A DNA stretch of 6,411 nucleotides, taken from contig JAKFXM010000189.1 in NCBI GenBank assembly GCA_021731385.1, positions 1 through 6,411 on the forward strand. The letters are read 5' to 3'. Positions 1-5,690 of this stretch are shown here, one piece after another (position 1 is the stretch's first letter; the number at the start of each line of letters is the position of its first letter). Made by a program: the position numbers and the translations under genes. Below the pieces are notes generated by a model. That model was not told the DNA's origin and did not search any database. It saw only the letters and a list, made by a program, of their open reading frames with translations. The DNA is from Methanobacteriota archaeon (GTDB lineage: Archaea > Altiarchaeota > Altiarchaeia > IMC4 > QMZM01).

Positions 1-1
1 A

Positions 2-58
2 GATATATTTGAAATCCTGCTAAATTATGTTACAGATTTGGTGGCTAAACGTGTATAA
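2..58 (+). CDS. possible C-terminal tail of an upstream protein (partial, unidentified)
   Basis: One plus-strand frame is open from the left edge for 18 codons and ends at a TAA at 56-58. The peptide (DIFEILLNYVTDLVAKRV) has the alternating hydrophobic and charged pattern of an amphipathic helix, as is common at protein C-termini. The other two plus frames are stopped early, at 10-12 and 21-23. The stop lies 32 bases before the aIF2-alpha start, which would suit an operon. Eighteen codons are too few to name a family, and an open frame this short can arise by chance. Confidence 0.35.
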   Translation, partial: DIFEILLNYVTDLVAKRV

Positions 59-69
59 TTACCAAATCT
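34..69. repeat. 9-bp inverted repeat flanking a TATA-like element upstream of aIF2-alpha
   Basis: The arms are AGATTTGGT at 34-42 and ACCAAATCT at 61-69, a perfect 9-bp match with an 18-base spacer. The spacer contains GTATAATT at 53-60. The second arm ends 21 bases before the aIF2-alpha ATG. It could be an operator for a dimeric regulator or an RNA hairpin; the sequence does not decide between them. Confidence 0.45.
51..60 (+). promoter_or_regulatory. possible archaeal TATA box for aIF2-alpha
   Basis: TGTATAATT at 52-60 is TATA-like. With the usual archaeal spacing of about 25 bases to the start site, transcription would begin close to the ATG at 91, giving a nearly leaderless mRNA. That agrees with the absence of a convincing Shine-Dalgarno before this gene. 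A second AT-rich match (ATATAAAATT, 79-88) is too close to the ATG to serve it. No clear BRE was recognised. Confidence 0.25.
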
Positions 70-90
70 ATAAAGGCATATAAAATTGAA

Positions 91-891
91 ATGACTTCGT
101 TAGATAACAACGAATATCCAAAACCGGGGGAATTTATAATAACCACCATTCAGGAGATATTCAAACAGGGGGCGTTTGTTACACTTGATGAATACAAGAA
201 TAAAAAAGGGATGCTTTCCCTGTCTGAAATTTCACCGAAATGGGTAAGGAATATAAGGGATTATGTAAAGGAAGGGCAAAAGGTCGTTTTGCTTGTTTTA
301 AGAGTAGATTCTGAAAGAGGGCATATTGACCTGTCACTGAGAAGGGTAACGGATGCACAGAGAAAGGAGAAAGTTCAGGAGATAAAGCAGAAGCAGAGGG
401 CTGAAAAACTTCTTGAATTTCTTGCAAATGAACTGAAGGTTCCCATTGCGGAAATAAATAAGAGGGTAGGGGATAAACTTCTGGAAAAATTTGATTCTTT
501 ATATGATGGGCTGGAGGCGATTACCCTCAACAAGAGTATTATTGATGAACTGGATATAGACGAAAAGTGGAAATCCTCCCTGATTGCACTTGTAAACAAG
601 AGCATAAAGCCGCCGCTAGTGGATGTTACCGGGTATGTTGAACTCAGGAGTTATGAGCCGAATGGTGTTGACATACTGAAGGATGCACTTAAGACTATTG
701 AAGATTACAAAACAAACAGTAAGATTGATGTAAACTACGTTTCTGCTCCGATATACAGGGTTAAAGTGACTGCGGGGGATTACAAGACGGCAGAAAAGGT
801 TTTAAGGAACTCGGTCGATGGCTGTATTGAATATATAAAGAAATTCGGCGGGGATGGTGAGTTTCGCAGAACATTGAAGCAGGAGCATTAA
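91..891 (+). CDS. eif2a: translation initiation factor IF-2 subunit alpha (aIF2-alpha)
   Basis: Alpha subunit of the archaeal heterotrimeric aIF2, which with GTP brings initiator Met-tRNA to the small ribosomal subunit. The 266 residues have the family's usual length and three-part build. An S1 OB-fold domain covers about residues 12-84, with GAFVTLDEY at 27-35, LSEIS near 44-48, WVRNIRDYVKEGQ at 51-63 and GHIDLSLRRV at 77-86. A charged helical domain follows at about 87-170, then an alpha/beta domain at about 175-262 that binds the gamma subunit (EPNGVDILKDAL at 189-200, then the Y-V-S-A-P-Y-R-V-V-T-A pattern near 216-228). The position matching eukaryotic eIF2-alpha Ser51 appears to be Asn54, so the kinase-controlled serine is absent. 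The ATG at 91 puts EYPKPGEF where relatives begin. No clear Shine-Dalgarno is seen. The debranching-enzyme gene starts 28 bases downstream. Confidence 0.95.
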   Translation: MTSLDNNEYPKPGEFIITTIQEIFKQGAFVTLDEYKNKKGMLSLSEISPKWVRNIRDYVKEGQKVVLLVLRVDSERGHIDLSLRRVTDAQRKEKVQEIKQKQRAEKLLEFLANELKVPIAEINKRVGDKLLEKFDSLYDGLEAITLNKSIIDELDIDEKWKSSLIALVNKSIKPPLVDVTGYVELRSYEPNGVDILKDALKTIEDYKTNSKIDVNYVSAPIYRVKVTAGDYKTAEKVLRNSVDGCIEYIKKFGGDGEFRRTLKQEH

Positions 892-919
892 TCCGAAATA
901 TCGCTTAAAAATCTGATGG

Positions 920-2845
920 ATGATGAAAGAAATTTATCCCTTTGCAACATTCTCACCGAATAAACTGGATTTTCAGAATGCACGGGATCTGGAATGGCTC
1001 CTTCCAAATGGCTTGGGGGGTTATTCTTCCTCAACCATTCTTGGACTGAACACAAGGAAATATCATGGACTGCTGATTTCTGCGTCAGAAAACCTTGCAA
1101 GATGGGTTTGCCTGCAGAAATTGGATGAGGAAATACATGCGGGCAGGGATGTAGTGTGCCTTGGGACGAATCATTACAAGGACGGAAAAATTACCGAAGG
1201 CTACAGGAATCTTGAGAGATTTGAATTCAACTACGACACGGTTTCGTTTTTTTATGATACCGAACATGCAGGGGTATCAAAGCATATAAGCACTATACCT
1301 GAGAAGAACGGGGTTACAGTTCTCTACAATATAAAAAACAGGTCCGGCATAGGGATTGAATTTCGCATTAATCTTATGATAAATTCAAGAAACATTTATG
1401 ACATCATGAAGGAGGGTTCCATAAACTTTGAATCTAAAATCCTGGATAATAAAATTATCGGGATAAGATCCAATAACCGCTATCTAACCGTATTCTCCGA
1501 TAAGGCAGTCTGCTCTGAAAACAAGGGCGATGGATGGAACAGGAATGTATTTTATTCCGTAGATTGTGAGAGGGGCGAAGATTGTGTTGAGGATATGTAT
1601 CTCCCGGCATATTTCACAATCAGGATAGCACCAAAAGAGAGAGATACTTTCACAATAATTGCGCTTGGATATGATACCGAGGGCAAAACGGCCAATGCGT
1701 TCAGGGAACTACAGGGTGAAAAGAAGACGAAATCCCGTATGCTCAGCGGGAATTTGGGAACATCAATTCTCACGCTGCTGACAGCCGCAGATTCCTTTGT
1801 CGTAAAGAGAAATTCGAAAAAAACAGTAATATCCGGTTATCACTGGTTCGCTGATTGGGGAAGAGATGCAATGATTTCCCTTCCCGGATTGACACTGATA
1901 AATGGGAGATACGGGGATGCTGAATTGATTCTTGAACACTTTCTGAACCATGCGTCAAAGAACGGGATTCCGACAAGGCTTGTAGACGGAAAACCGGAGT
2001 ACTATGATGTTGATTCCTCGTTATGGATGATTGACAGGCTTTATCAGTACGCAAGATATGTAGGTTCTGAAAAAGCAAAAGAATTCCTCCATACCTACTG
2101 GTGGACTGTTCTGAAGGACATTATGAACCACTATCTTGGAATGGAAAAAGATGGCTTATTGCTGCATAATTTTGGAACATGGATGGATACTCTTAAGAGA
2201 GAAAATACGGTTGAGATTCAGGGTTTATGGTATAATGCCCTTAAGATAATGGAAAGATTTAGTGATATTATGGGTGAGGAAATTGTAGATACCAATATCA
2301 ATGAAATCTGCGAGAGATTTGAAAAAAATTTCATTAGGAAATTCTGGAATGATGAATATCTCAATGACTGCATTAACGATAATTCCCTAAGACCGAATCA
2401 GGTAATTCCAATTTCTCTGGAGTTTAATGTTATTGACGAATCAAAGGCAAAGAAGATACTGGATATTGTTGAAAAAGAATTATTGACGCCCTATGGATTG
2501 AGGACATTGAACAGGGGGAATCCGGCATATAAAGGCATATATTCGGGAAATCCTCAGGAGAGGGAAAAGGCGTATCATAATGGAACTATATGGCCATGGC
2601 TTTTAGGACCCTATATAAAGGCATACATGAGATTCCATGGAAATAGAACACACGCCCGGAAACTCCTTGAACCGCTTTTTGAGAAGCACATAAAGGAGGT
2701 GGGAATCGGGACAATAAGCGAGATTTTCGATGGTGATTTTCCCCATAAACCAAGAGGTTGCATCTCTCAGGCGTGGTCTGTTGCAGAATTGCTAAGGGCT
2801 TATTTTGAGGATGTCATGGGGAAGAAACCGGGGTTTGAGATATAG
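920..2845 (+). CDS. glycogen debranching enzyme, archaeal type (amylo-alpha-1,6-glucosidase domain protein)
   Basis: Cytosolic glycoside hydrolase that acts on alpha-1,6 branch points of glycogen-like polymers. The 641 residues match stand-alone archaeal debranching enzymes. An N-terminal beta-rich domain (about 20-260) opens with EWLLPNGLGGY at 25-35 and LGLNTRKYHG at 41-50. A C-terminal alpha/alpha-barrel glucosidase domain (about 280-630) carries YHWFADWGRDAMISLPGL (307-324), the acidic stretch expected at the active site. It is followed by YYDVDSSLWM (361-370), TWMD (420-423), EIQGLWYNAL (432-441), NGTIWPWLLGPY (554-565) and SEIFDGDFP with SQAWSVAELLRAY (600-608, 616-628). The 4-alpha-glucanotransferase domain of eukaryotic GDE is absent. 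No signal peptide is visible. Start: ATG at 920, or the next codon at 923; neither has a good Shine-Dalgarno. AGGAG at 881-885 is too distant. The 28-base gap after aIF2-alpha suggests cotranscription. Substrate and reaction follow from the family, not from direct evidence. Confidence 0.93.
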   Translation: MMKEIYPFATFSPNKLDFQNARDLEWLLPNGLGGYSSSTILGLNTRKYHGLLISASENLARWVCLQKLDEEIHAGRDVVCLGTNHYKDGKITEGYRNLERFEFNYDTVSFFYDTEHAGVSKHISTIPEKNGVTVLYNIKNRSGIGIEFRINLMINSRNIYDIMKEGSINFESKILDNKIIGIRSNNRYLTVFSDKAVCSENKGDGWNRNVFYSVDCERGEDCVEDMYLPAYFTIRIAPKERDTFTIIALGYDTEGKTANAFRELQGEKKTKSRMLSGNLGTSILTLLTAADSFVVKRNSKKTVISGYHWFADWGRDAMISLPGLTLINGRYGDAELILEHFLNHASKNGIPTRLVDGKPEYYDVDSSLWMIDRLYQYARYVGSEKAKEFLHTYWWTVLKDIMNHYLGMEKDGLLLHNFGTWMDTLKRENTVEIQGLWYNALKIMERFSDIMGEEIVDTNINEICERFEKNFIRKFWNDEYLNDCINDNSLRPNQVIPISLEFNVIDESKAKKILDIVEKELLTPYGLRTLNRGNPAYKGIYSGNPQEREKAYHNGTIWPWLLGPYIKAYMRFHGNRTHARKLLEPLFEKHIKEVGIGTISEIFDGDFPHKPRGCISQAWSVAELLRAYFEDVMGKKPGFEI

Positions 2846-2863
2846 TTGGCATTAATGTCTTAC

Positions 2864-2892
2864 TGTTTGTCTTTCTCAAACTTTAGATTTTC
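2864..2892 (+). terminator. weak terminator-like sequence in the convergent gap
   Basis: The 37-base gap between the convergent debranching-enzyme and hydrolase genes holds a T-rich tract (2864-2876) and a 5-bp hairpin, GTTTG 2865-2869 with CAAAC 2877-2881, followed by more T-rich sequence to 2892. Archaeal termination often relies on T-rich tracts, so this could end the plus-strand transcript. The stem is short and the call is weak. Nothing comparable is seen for the minus-strand transcript. Confidence 0.3.
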
Positions 2893-3563
2893 ATTCTGTG
2901 GCTAAGGTATTTCAGAAACCAGTTTGCTGCATGCCGTGCGACTTCCTCCAGTGTCCCCGGTTCTTCGAAGAGGTGCGTGGCTCCGGGAACTATGATGATC
3001 TTCTTTTCCACGCGAATCTGGTCCAACGCTTTTTCATTTATATCAATCACTATGGTATCGTCTCCGCCTACGATGAGAAGCGTGGGTACCTTAACGCGAG
3101 ACAGCAACGGTCCTGCAAGGTCAGGACGCCCCCCACGCGAGACGATTGCTTCAACAACATCCGGGCGTTCAACTGAAGCTACCAGTGCCGCAGCGGCGCC
3201 AGTGCTGGCACCGAAATAGCCGATCCTGAGTTTTCGCGTATCTGGATTATGTGTGAGCCAGTCAGTAGCACCCACGAGCCTTCCCGCGAGCAAATTGATA
3301 TCGAACCTGATATGCCCGGTCACCATATCCACAGCCTCTTCTTCCGGCGTAAGAAGATCAATTAACAAAGTCGAAAGCCCTGCACCACGAAGAACATCCG
3401 CAACGTACCGATTCCTTGGACTAAACCTGCTGCTTCCGCTTCCATGTGCAAACAAAACAATTCCAAAAGCCTCTGGGGACAAATCCAGATCACCTTCAAG
3501 AACAACCTCATTCACCGGAACCCGAACCAAATGCCTCTCAATGTATTGTTTCCTTCTGTCCAT
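2883..3563 (-). CDS. alpha/beta hydrolase, dienelactone-hydrolase-like
   Basis: Predicted cytosolic alpha/beta-hydrolase of 226 residues. The fold signature is complete: an oxyanion-type segment FAHGSGSSRFSPRNR at 38-52, a nucleophile elbow G-A-S-T-G at 118-122 with Ser120, an acid in VGGDD at 165-169 (probably Asp169), and the catalytic His197 in GATHLFEEPG (194-203). SRGGRPDLAG (142-151) is typical of a widespread bacterial subgroup that I remember as often fused to or next to phosphoribosyltransferases. None is present here. The substrate is unknown, and 'dienelactone' is only a family label. The start is well supported: GGTGAT (complement of 3569-3574), matching the end of archaeal 16S rRNA, lies 5 bases before the ATG. 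GC is about 58-62% over 3061-3240 by hand count, against about 28-47% in sampled stretches of neighbouring genes, suggesting horizontal acquisition. The gene converges on the debranching enzyme, 37 bases apart. Confidence 0.9.
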   Translation of the reverse strand: MDRRKQYIERHLVRVPVNEVVLEGDLDLSPEAFGIVLFAHGSGSSRFSPRNRYVADVLRGAGLSTLLIDLLTPEEEAVDMVTGHIRFDINLLAGRLVGATDWLTHNPDTRKLRIGYFGASTGAAAALVASVERPDVVEAIVSRGGRPDLAGPLLSRVKVPTLLIVGGDDTIVIDINEKALDQIRVEKKIIIVPGATHLFEEPGTLEEVARHAANWFLKYLSHRMKI

Positions 3564-3568
3564 AACAC

Positions 3569-3574
3569 ATCACC
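3569..3574 (-). promoter_or_regulatory. Shine-Dalgarno of the hydrolase gene
   Basis: On the minus strand this reads GGTGAT, a six-base match to the complement of the archaeal 16S 3' end, spaced 5 bases from the ATG at 3563. It fixes the start of the hydrolase. An AT-rich stretch a little upstream (3581-3594, minus strand GATTATAATATTAA) resembles a TATA box, but it is so close that the transcript would lack this site, so the promoter is probably further away. Confidence 0.7.
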
Positions 3575-3682
3575 CTGAAGTTAATATTATAATCACCATA
3601 AGGGGCATACAAAAGTAATTAAGCAATTTGCATGATGCAACCCTCAGACATGAGCACAAAAAGGGTGTTGAGTTTTAGTGCA

Positions 3683-3905
3683 TGCTCTGTAATTTCAATT
3701 ACAGAGCAGTAAAAATTCCCGAATTTGCCAGAAGGCAAATTGGGTATATCTGAGCGATGAAATCGCTCAGATATATGTCGGAGAACCAAAGGTTCTCCGC
3801 CACACCCAAAAATCGCTTTGCGATTTTTCGGGCACAAAAATTTCCTGAACGGAAATTTTTCTTGCCCAAAAATTTCCAATGGAAATTTTTCGGGTTGCGA
3901 AGCAA
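3683..3905. repeat. array of eight consecutive short hairpins
   Basis: Perfect inverted repeats in order (left arm / right arm): H1 3683-3694/3697-3708, 12 bp; H2 3722-3729/3734-3741, 8 bp; H3 3745-3758/3762-3775, 14 bp; H4 3779-3787/3791-3799, 9 bp; H5 3808-3816/3820-3828, 9 bp; H6 3836-3845/3851-3860, 10 bp; H7 3868-3877/3881-3890, 10 bp; H8 3895-3898/3902-3905, 4 bp. Loops are 2-5 bases (TC, AGAA, GAA, AAA, TTT, TGAAC, AAT, GAA). About 150 of 223 bases lie in these stems, more with the CCC/GGG clamps. Only H6 and H7 share arm sequence; the other stems differ, so this is neither a tandem repeat nor a CRISPR array. It starts 28 bases past the permease stop, so it would form the 3' end of that transcript if read through. 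Confidence 0.9.
3805..3894. repeat. H5-H7 unit with chained CCC/GGG clamps
   Basis: Each A/T-rich hairpin here is bordered by C or G triplets that pair across it. CCC 3805-3807 can pair with GGG 3830-3832 around H5. GGGC 3830-3833 can pair with GCCC 3864-3867 around H6. CCC 3865-3867 can pair with GGG 3892-3894 around H7. The triplets are shared between neighbours, so clamps on adjacent hairpins exclude each other. H2 has the same design (CCC 3718-3720, GGG 3742-3744). The H6 and H7 arms are identical (AAAAATTTCC / GGAAATTTTT) while their loops differ, so cross-pairing of H6-left with H7-right is also possible. Confidence 0.8.
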
Positions 3906-3933
3906 AATTTTCTTGAATCGGTGAGACTTTTCT

Positions 3934-4683
3934 TCAGACATTAATTTTTCTGAATAACGTAGCCCCCAGGACTACCATAAAAACTGTAAACCCTGCCAAT
4001 ACAACGAAGCTAAAGAATGGGTCTATTTGAGAGGTTCCCACTAGGCCATATCTTATCCCTTCAACACCATAAGTCAATGGATCTATCAGGGTAAGGGACT
4101 TCAACCAGGATGGCAGGCTATCAATGGGGAATATTGCCCCGGAAAGTCCAAATATGGGAAATATTACAAAATTCATAATGAGCTGGAAGCCATGCATATC
4201 ATCCATCTTTGATGCGATGGCTATGCCAAAAGCAGTGAAAGAAAGTCCAATGAGTACCATAAACACGAATGCAATCAAAAATCCATATATACTGGTAATA
4301 TTCAGGCCTATGAACAAGGACAAAACGAGTATAATAATCCCCTGGATAAATGAGGTCGTGGCTCCGCCCACCGTTTGACCTATCATAATCTCCATTCTTG
4401 AGACCGGAGCTACTAATGTTTCTTTTAGGAATCCAAACTGCTTGTCCCAGATGATTTGAATACCTGAAAATACCGAGGTGAATAAAACACTCATGGAAAT
4501 GATTCCCGGGATGATAAAACCTATGTAATCCTGTCCCATTCCCGGAATCTGCACAATGGAATTAAGGCCAAATCCAAGCACCAGTAAAAAGAAGAGGGGC
4601 ATCCCCAGACTGCCAATTATCCTGCTTTTGGACCGCAGATAGCGTTTTATATTCCTTAACCAGATTGTATAGATGATGTCCAT
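3934..4683 (-). CDS. ABC-2 type transporter permease (DrrB-like)
   Basis: Membrane subunit of an ABC exporter, 249 residues, the usual size for this family. About six hydrophobic spans are visible: roughly 22-42, 55-78, 105-127, 132-157, 166-187 and 222-244. The N-terminus has the short basic cytosolic stretch (LRNIKRYLRSKSR) that normally precedes the first span. The cytosolic segment FGFLKETLVAPVSR (83-96) and the late motif FGLSGAIFPIDSLP (178-191) followed by DPLTYGVEGIR (201-211) are characteristic of ABC-2 permeases. The ATG at 4683 is one base past the ATPase stop, and its Shine-Dalgarno GGAG lies in the ATPase's last codons, so the two are translated together. Substrates of such pairs include drugs, lipids and polysaccharides; nothing here identifies one. 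The hairpin array begins 28 bases past its stop. Confidence 0.93.
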   Translation of the reverse strand: MDIIYTIWLRNIKRYLRSKSRIIGSLGMPLFFLLVLGFGLNSIVQIPGMGQDYIGFIIPGIISMSVLFTSVFSGIQIIWDKQFGFLKETLVAPVSRMEIMIGQTVGGATTSFIQGIIILVLSLFIGLNITSIYGFLIAFVFMVLIGLSFTAFGIAIASKMDDMHGFQLIMNFVIFPIFGLSGAIFPIDSLPSWLKSLTLIDPLTYGVEGIRYGLVGTSQIDPFFSFVVLAGFTVFMVVLGATLFRKINV

Positions 4684-4684
4684 T

Positions 4685-5671
4685 TTATCTTCTCCACATT
4701 TTCCGTCTCATGCGCATGTTATCTTTGCTGCCGGCTTCTTCTTCCCTTATAGTTCTACCTGTAAAATTCAGGAAGACGTCCTCAAGCGTTGGCTTGTGAA
4801 TAGAAATTGAATTAATAGCAATTCCGTTAAGAGACGAGAGATTAACAATCTCTGCAATGTATTTTTCTGCATTTTGCAGATTAATTGTAATGAAGCCATC
4901 ATGCGACTCAACACGTTTAACCCATGACAATTCTTTGAGTTTAAGGTAAAGTTTATCGTTATTGGCAGATTCCATGGTAATAACGTCCACTCCTATCTCT
5001 TCCTTCAGATTTTCAGGTGTATCCAGTGCAATTATCTTTCCGTTATCTATTATCGCTACCCTATCACAAAGCTTCTCCGCTTCTTCCATATAATGGGTGG
5101 TAAGAATTATTGTAATGCCTTTTTCCTTATTTAATCTCCCGATATACCTCCATAGATGGTTTCTCGTTTGCGGATCCAAACCAAGAGTTGGTTCATCAAG
5201 AAACAGCACCTTTGGTTCATGCAACAATCCCCTTGCTATTTCCAAACGCCGTCTCATCCCACCGGAAAATTTTTTTACTAAATCATCCTTTCTCTCTTCC
5301 AATTCAACAAGATTCAAAAGTTCTGTTATTCTTTTTTGCCGTATATTTTTAGGAATGCGATAAAGTCTCCCGTGAAAATCCATATTCTCGTAAGCAGTTA
5401 GTTCCTCATCCAGGCTTTGGTCCTGAAAAACAATCCCGATAGATTTCCTCACACCGTCCTCATTGGTTAATATATCAAAGTTATTCACAAACGCAGAACC
5501 GGAAGTTGGTTTTAATATTGTTGCGAGCATGGAGATGGTTGTCGTTTTTCCTGCCCCGTTAGGCCCAAGCAATCCAAAAATTTCCCCGCTTTCTATGCTA
5601 AACGAAACATTATCTACGGCAACAAATCCATTAAATTTTTTAGTCAGATTCTCAACTTTTATGGCAAACAT
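4685..5671 (-). CDS. ABC-2 type transporter ATP-binding protein (DrrA-like)
   Basis: ATPase subunit of the exporter whose permease follows. From the ATG at 5671 it has 328 residues. The nucleotide-binding domain has every expected motif: Walker A GPNGAGKTT (36-44), Q-loop Gln83 in FQDQ, signature FSGGM (135-139) followed by RRRLEIARGL, Walker B VLFLDEP (155-161), D-loop GLDP and H-loop His193 in TTHYMEEAE. The C-terminal about 100 residues form the extension typical of the DrrA group (IHKPTLEDVFLNFTGRTIREEE). The tail is strongly basic (RMRRKMWRR). Start choice: a TTG at 5680 would add three residues, but it directly abuts the Shine-Dalgarno AGAGGA (5681-5686), whereas the ATG at 5671 lies 9 bases from it. 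First gene of a two-gene operon; its leader carries alternative hairpins. Confidence 0.95.
   Translation of the reverse strand: MFAIKVENLTKKFNGFVAVDNVSFSIESGEIFGLLGPNGAGKTTTISMLATILKPTSGSAFVNNFDILTNEDGVRKSIGIVFQDQSLDEELTAYENMDFHGRLYRIPKNIRQKRITELLNLVELEERKDDLVKKFSGGMRRRLEIARGLLHEPKVLFLDEPTLGLDPQTRNHLWRYIGRLNKEKGITIILTTHYMEEAEKLCDRVAIIDNGKIIALDTPENLKEEIGVDVITMESANNDKLYLKLKELSWVKRVESHDGFITINLQNAEKYIAEIVNLSSLNGIAINSISIHKPTLEDVFLNFTGRTIREEEAGSKDNMRMRRKMWRR
4692..4695 (-). promoter_or_regulatory. Shine-Dalgarno of the permease inside the ATPase 3' end
   Basis: On the minus strand GGAG falls within the ATPase's codons TGG AGA, just before its stop, 8 bases ahead of the permease ATG. The stop and the ATG are separated by one base. 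This is the usual arrangement for translational coupling that keeps the two transporter subunits in balance. Confidence 0.7.
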
Positions 5672-5680
5672 TTTATTCAA

Positions 5681-5686
5681 TCCTCT
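5681..5686 (-). promoter_or_regulatory. Shine-Dalgarno of the ABC ATPase gene
   Basis: On the minus strand this reads AGAGGA, 9 bases before the ATG at 5671. It supports that ATG over the in-frame TTG at 5680, which touches the site. It sits only five bases downstream of the stem at 5691-5747, so folding of that leader could affect ribosome access. Confidence 0.65.
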
Positions 5687-5690
5687 TTAA

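Larger units (their letters stand above)
3564..3933. other. 370-base gene-free stretch between the ABC operon and the hydrolase
   Basis: No credible gene. Roughly 3564-3682 is ordinary AT-rich upstream sequence of the hydrolase with only short, weak palindromes (for example TTGCAT/ATGCAA near 3628-3640). From 3683 to 3905 it is an almost unbroken series of hairpins, listed separately. The last 28 bases before the permease stop (3906-3933) are AT-rich without clear structure. Two minus-strand frames of 80 and 86 codons cross the hairpins but simply translate the palindromes. Confidence 0.75.

Noticed and set aside
892..919. nop10 gene between aIF2-alpha and the next gene
   Set aside because: The 28-base gap is far too short, and no zinc-ribbon-like peptide is encoded in any nearby frame.
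888..2078. Minus-strand frames opposite aIF2-alpha and the debranching enzyme
   Set aside because: All lie inside two confidently identified plus-strand genes and show no family motifs.
2898..3618. Three plus-strand frames opposite the hydrolase (2898-3176, 2977-3219, 3253-3618)
   Set aside because: They are antisense to a gene with a complete catalytic triad and a strong Shine-Dalgarno. Their low-complexity Ser/Thr/Pro-rich translations are typical shadows of GC-rich codons.
3683..3905. CRISPR array or simple tandem repeat
   Set aside because: There is no constant repeat of fixed length with regular spacers; stem sequences differ from hairpin to hairpin. Only H6 and H7 share arms.
3683..3905. 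Insertion sequence remnant or MITE
   Set aside because: No terminal inverted repeats bound the whole array, no target-site duplication was seen, and no transposase fragment is nearby. A REP-like role remains only a hypothesis.
3619..3941. Two overlapping minus-strand frames of 86 and 80 codons (3619-3879 and 3699-3941), the latter starting with an ATG that overlaps the permease stop
   Set aside because: Both run through the hairpin array, so their peptides are just translations of palindromes. Neither has a good Shine-Dalgarno or a recognisable domain.
5678..5680. TTG start for the ABC ATPase
   Set aside because: It touches the Shine-Dalgarno at 5681-5686, leaving no spacing. The ATG nine bases downstream has normal spacing and gives a typical N-terminus (MFAIKVENLTKKF).
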